In this document: positions 5,613 to 8,438 of the stretch, piece by piece | How positions within the stretch are numbered: position 1 is the stretch's first letter | Layout of the letters: each line of letters begins with the position of its first letter | Source of the DNA: Ilyomonas sp964658445 | Lineage (GTDB): Bacteria > Bacteroidota > Bacteroidia > Chitinophagales > Chitinophagaceae | Length of the DNA stretch: 8,438 nt | Direction: 5' to 3' | NCBI GenBank assembly: GCA_964658445.1 | Contig: CAZZZH010000206.1 | Location: 1 to 8,438 of the forward strand | Translations under genes and position numbers: made by a program | Notes under the pieces: model-generated | The model's database searches: none | What the model was told of the DNA's origin: nothing | Seen by the model: only the letters and a program-made list of their open reading frames with translations

Positions 5613-7685
5613 ATGGCACAGGAAGAGAAAAAAAACAGGCCAAATCTTTTTGATAAAAACGGCACGGGCGACGACCGTAATAATCTAAAGAAAGGCCCTA
5701 AACTAAGCATATACTGGATTTATGCAATTATTGCCGCTATCATTTTAGGATACGGCTGGCTTAAGCAAAACACACCCGATCTTGCACCTACTACCATCCA
5801 GGAATTTCAGCAGAATATGCTGGCGCAGGGCGACGTTCAGCAGATTGGGTTGATTACCAACAAGCGGATTGTACGGGTGTTTATCAAGTCGTCCAGTGTT
5901 AGTAAACCTTTCTACAGCGATAAGTTTAAGCATGCGCTGGATCCTTCTAAAGTATCCGGGCCGTTGTTCGAATTTCAGGTAACCGATTGGGAAAGCTTTC
6001 ACAACTCGATGAACGAATTCTATCAGGCGCACACCACCATCCCGCACGTAACAGAAATGGTAGACGACGAGGTGCAGTGGTTTGGTCCTATTGCCAACGT
6101 ATTGTTCATGTGCCTGCTAATGGCGGGCTTGTGGGTATTGCTCATGCGCAAAGTAGGCGGTGGCGGTCCTGGCGGCGGCGGACCGGGTGGCATTTTTAAC
6201 ATTGGCAAATCGAAAGCGCAGTTGTTTGAAAAAGGCACCAAGGTAAACATCACATTTGCCGATGTAGCCGGCTTGGATGAAGCAAAAGTAGAAGTGATGG
6301 AAATTGTTGACTTCCTTAAAAATCCAAAAAAATACACAGCCCTCGGTGGTAAAATTCCGAAAGGAGCTTTGCTCGTCGGTCCTCCCGGTACCGGTAAAAC
6401 CTTGCTGGCAAAAGCCATGGCCGGCGAAGCGCAGGTTCCGTTTTTTAGCATGAGCGGTTCCGACTTTGTGGAGCTGTTTGTGGGGGTAGGTGCCAGCCGT
6501 GTGCGCGACTTGTTTAAGCAAGCCAGGGAAAAATCACCTTGTATCATTTTTATCGATGAAATAGATGCCATTGGTCGTGCCCGCGGCAGAAACGCCATCA
6601 TGAGCAACGACGAGCGCGAAAACACCCTGAACCAGTTGCTGGTAGAAATGGATGGCTTCAGCGGCGAAAGCGGCATCATCATCCTCGCGGCTACCAACCG
6701 TCCGGATGTATTGGATACCGCCCTGCTTCGCCCGGGTCGTTTCGACAGGCAAATTTCCATTGACCGCCCCGACGTAAAAGGCAGAGAGCAGATCTTTAAA
6801 GTGCATCTGAAACCGATCAAGGTTTCGCAGACACTTGACGTAAACAAACTGGCAGAACAAACACCGGGCTTTGCCGGCGCCGATATTGCCAATGTGTGTA
6901 ACGAAGCTGCCCTTATCGCTGCCCGTAAAGGAAAAGATGCAGTAGACATGAGCGACTTCCAGGATGCAATTGACCGTGTAATTGGCGGTCTGGAAAAGAA
7001 GAACAAAATCATCTCTCCCGAAGAAAAAGAAATCATTGCCTACCACGAAGCGGGACACGCTATCTGCGGCTGGTTTCTCGAACACGCATACCCGCTGCTG
7101 AAAGTAACTATTGTGCCCCGCGGCACGGCAGCCCTGGGCTATGCGCAGTATACGCCGAAAGAGCAATATCTATACAATACCGACCAGCTCAACGACCAGA
7201 TCTGTATGACGCTCGGTGGGCGCGCAGCCGAAGAGATTTTCTTTGGTAAAATATCTACCGGCGCCAGCAACGACCTGCAGCAGATTACCAAAATGGCCTA
7301 CTCGATGATTACGGTGTATGGCATGAACGATAAGCTGGGCAACATCAGCTACTACGATCCGCAGGCAGAAAACACCTTCACCAAGCCGTTTAGCGAAGAA
7401 ACCGGCAAGATGATAGACGAAGAAGTAAGGAAGATGATCGACATCTCTTACGAAAGAACCAAAGCCTTGCTGAGCGACAAGCGCGAACAGGTAGAGAAGC
7501 TTGCAAAAGAACTTCTTACCAAGGAAGTGTTGTTTAAAAGCGATGTGGAAGAACTGATTGGCAAACGCCCTTACGAAGAAAAACGCCTGCTGGAAGTAGA
7601 CGAAAGCGAGCACCATGAAAAAGGCACCATCGACGAAGGTGTTCCTCCTTACGACAGCAGCTTACGCGCACCTAATCTTGCATAA
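5613..7685 (+). CDS. ftsH: ATP-dependent zinc metalloprotease FtsH
   Basis: FtsH is a membrane-anchored hexameric AAA+ protease that extracts and degrades misassembled membrane proteins and short-lived regulators. The 690 residues contain all parts in order. TM1 is at ~33-50, the extracytoplasmic FtsH_ext domain at ~52-155 and TM2 at ~158-178, followed by a Gly/Pro-rich linker (181-193). The AAA+ module has Walker A GPPGTGKT (256-263), pore loop FVG (289-291), Walker B IIFIDEID (311-318) and second region of homology with ATNRPD (360-365) and RPGRFDR (373-379). The peptidase has HEAGH (478-482) and the third zinc ligand D554 in STGASND. Nothing essential is missing and the length is typical for Bacteroidota. 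The ATG at 5613 is preceded by GGAAG (5601-5605) at 7 bases, an unusually recognisable Shine-Dalgarno for this phylum. The tail (~655-690) is charged and probably disordered. The gene lies between rsfS and the LUD gene, which starts 6 bases after its stop. Confidence 0.98.
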   Translation: MAQEEKKNRPNLFDKNGTGDDRNNLKKGPKLSIYWIYAIIAAIILGYGWLKQNTPDLAPTTIQEFQQNMLAQGDVQQIGLITNKRIVRVFIKSSSVSKPFYSDKFKHALDPSKVSGPLFEFQVTDWESFHNSMNEFYQAHTTIPHVTEMVDDEVQWFGPIANVLFMCLLMAGLWVLLMRKVGGGGPGGGGPGGIFNIGKSKAQLFEKGTKVNITFADVAGLDEAKVEVMEIVDFLKNPKKYTALGGKIPKGALLVGPPGTGKTLLAKAMAGEAQVPFFSMSGSDFVELFVGVGASRVRDLFKQAREKSPCIIFIDEIDAIGRARGRNAIMSNDERENTLNQLLVEMDGFSGESGIIILAATNRPDVLDTALLRPGRFDRQISIDRPDVKGREQIFKVHLKPIKVSQTLDVNKLAEQTPGFAGADIANVCNEAALIAARKGKDAVDMSDFQDAIDRVIGGLEKKNKIISPEEKEIIAYHEAGHAICGWFLEHAYPLLKVTIVPRGTAALGYAQYTPKEQYLYNTDQLNDQICMTLGGRAAEEIFFGKISTGASNDLQQITKMAYSMITVYGMNDKLGNISYYDPQAENTFTKPFSEETGKMIDEEVRKMIDISYERTKALLSDKREQVEKLAKELLTKEVLFKSDVEELIGKRPYEEKRLLEVDESEHHEKGTIDEGVPPYDSSLRAPNLA

Positions 7686-7691
7686 TAAACT

Positions 7692-8318
7692 ATGGCCTCA
7701 GCAAGAGAAAACATTTTAAATAAAATACGGCAGGCACTGACTCAATCAGTGCCTGTTCCGTTTCCGCAAAGCGAAGGCACAAAAAACATTTTTACCCCGC
7801 TACAGCAGGAGATAGAAATAGAGTTTGCCGAAAACTTCACCAAGCTACAGGGGCGCTTTTCCTTCTGCGCCGATTATACTGAATTGGTAACGCAGCTAAA
7901 CGAGTTGGTTGCCGCACGCCAGTGGACAAAGCTCTACTGTCGCGAAGACGCCATCAAAACCGCGTTGACACTAAACAATTTTTCCCCAACCTACACCACC
8001 GACCTTGCCGGTTGCGACGCTTCCCTTACCACCTGCGAACAGCTCATTGCCCGCACGGGCAGCATTGTTATGAGCGCTGCACAGCAAAGTGGCCGCACCG
8101 CAAGCGTTTATGCACCCGTTCACATCTGCATTGCCTATACAAGTCAGTTGGTCTACGACATTAATGACGCCCTGCAACACATACAGCAAAAATACCCGCA
8201 GTTGCCTTCCCTCATCACCTTAGCCACCGGACCCAGCCGTACTGCCGACATTGAAAAAACCCTTGTCGTCGGCGTGCATGGTCCCAAAGAAGTCTTTTGT
8301 TTTCTGGTACAGGATTAA
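7692..8318 (+). CDS. LUD-domain protein, LutC/YkgG family (orphan)
   Basis: This 208-residue protein belongs to the LUD (lactate utilisation) domain family, whose best-known member LutC acts with LutA and LutB in L-lactate oxidation. Diagnostic stretches are EQLIARTGSIVMS (116-128), a VYAPVHICIA strand (139-148), GPSRTADIEKTLVVGVHGPK (180-199) and the ending VFCFLVQD. The N-terminal ~50 residues (MASARENILNKIRQAL onward) are the usual helical lead-in. The length is normal. It has no signal peptide or membrane segment, so it is cytoplasmic. No lutA or lutB (Fe-S cluster proteins) is adjacent, and the gene is placed 6 bases behind ftsH, probably translationally linked. I recall ftsH-LUD adjacency as common in Bacteroidota, so its role may differ from lactate use; the actual reaction is unknown. 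A perfect inverted repeat lies in codons 14-22. Confidence 0.88.
   Translation: MASARENILNKIRQALTQSVPVPFPQSEGTKNIFTPLQQEIEIEFAENFTKLQGRFSFCADYTELVTQLNELVAARQWTKLYCREDAIKTALTLNNFSPTYTTDLAGCDASLTTCEQLIARTGSIVMSAAQQSGRTASVYAPVHICIAYTSQLVYDINDALQHIQQKYPQLPSLITLATGPSRTADIEKTLVVGVHGPKEVFCFLVQD
7731..7755 (+). repeat. Perfect 10-bp inverted repeat inside the start of the LUD gene
   Basis: CAGGCACTGA (7731-7740) and TCAGTGCCTG (7746-7755) are exact complements around a CTCAA loop. In RNA the stem can be extended by two G-U pairs (7729-7730 with 7756-7757). It begins 39 bases after the A of the start codon, within codons 14-22. No T-run follows, so it does not look like an intrinsic terminator. It could slow ribosomes or act as a processing site between ftsH and the LUD gene, or be chance. 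Confidence 0.55.
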
Positions 8319-8438
8319 CTGCCGGCCGTAAACTACCAACAGCCAATACAAAACAGCCCAACAGCCATTTTGGACCGGAAGCCGGTAACTCCGATTGAGC
8401 CCAGTTGCGTCGCACTCTTGTACGCTTAGTCAATAATT
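8319..8438. other. Non-coding end of window; no gene recognised
   Basis: After the LUD stop no supported gene begins in the remaining 120 bases. The stretch holds three AACAGCC heptamers (8338-8344, 8352-8358, 8360-8366) and a weak 5-bp hairpin ACCGG-AAG-CCGGT (8374-8386) with no T-run. It ends with a possible dispersed repeat segment (8404-8424). No terminator for the operon can be identified, so transcription may continue beyond the window. Confidence 0.5.
8404..8424. repeat. Possible part of a dispersed intergenic repeat
   Basis: The segment with core GCGTCGCACTCTTGTACG (8407-8424) resembles a short motif that I recall seeing repeatedly between genes in Chitinophagaceae-type genomes. Only one copy occurs in this window, so the repeat nature rests on memory and not on the sequence itself. 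It begins about 85 bases after the LUD stop and may extend past the window edge. Confidence 0.25.

Noticed and set aside
6023..7036. Long antisense open frame (337 codons) across ftsH, with another at 7170-7616
   Set aside because: They lie entirely opposite a perfectly conserved ftsH. Their products are Ser/Arg/Pro- or Phe/Val-rich with no family resemblance, as expected of shadow frames in a biased coding region.
8374..8386. ACCGG-AAG-CCGGT hairpin as the terminator of the ftsH operon
   Set aside because: The stem is only 5 bp and is followed by AACTCCG, not a T-run.
8215..8433. Minus-strand open frame of 72 codons at the right edge
   Set aside because: It overlaps the end of the LUD gene in antisense, starts with TTG in the possible repeat and has no recognisable motif.
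1..8438. Defence system, CRISPR array, toxin-antitoxin pair, phage or transposase
   Set aside because: No regularly spaced repeats, no transposase or integrase reading frame and no paired small toxin/antitoxin genes are visible; the genes are housekeeping or carbohydrate-related.

Overview
The window looks like a chromosomal segment of a Bacteroidota bacterium, most likely of the Chitinophagaceae or a close relative. The evidence is a type IX secretion (Por) C-terminal sorting domain, a GH144-type secreted glucanase, the gene order birA / rsfS - ftsH - LUD-domain gene that I recall as common in Bacteroidota, promoter elements of the Bacteroidota TAnnTTTG type, and mostly weak Shine-Dalgarno sequences. 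The genus assignment is inference; no rRNA or other taxonomic marker is present.

Left part (1-3937). The window opens inside a large secreted surface protein on the + strand that ends in a T9SS type A sorting domain. It is closed by an exceptionally long intrinsic terminator hairpin (2256-2305). Convergent to it is a secreted GH144-like (glucoamylase-like family) glycoside hydrolase on the - strand. Its promoter region carries three GTTACAA boxes in alternating orientation, which look like an operator.

Middle (3677-4990). The 261-base gap upstream of the hydrolase holds a candidate + strand promoter and a clear + strand terminator with no gene between them. This could be a small RNA of about 100 nt or an attenuated leader of the next gene. 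That gene encodes a 105-residue HExxH mini-protein (DUF4157-like). Its 3' end overlaps the 3' end of birA (biotin-protein ligase without a DNA-binding domain, - strand) by 24 bases.

Right part (4991-8438). A candidate promoter with a structured leader (nested stem-loop plus a perfect 14-bp palindrome) precedes rsfS, ftsH and a LutC-type LUD-domain gene. The three are closely spaced (42 and 6 bases) and probably form one operon. RsfS (ribosome silencing), FtsH (membrane protein quality control) and the orphan LUD protein are housekeeping or metabolic genes, not an obvious new system. A perfect 10-bp inverted repeat lies inside the first codons of the LUD gene. The last 120 bases are non-coding and may contain part of a dispersed intergenic repeat.

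I found no tRNA, rRNA, CRISPR array, insertion sequence or defence island. The most novel material is regulatory (leaders, operator-like repeats, candidate sRNA) plus the minimal HExxH protein.
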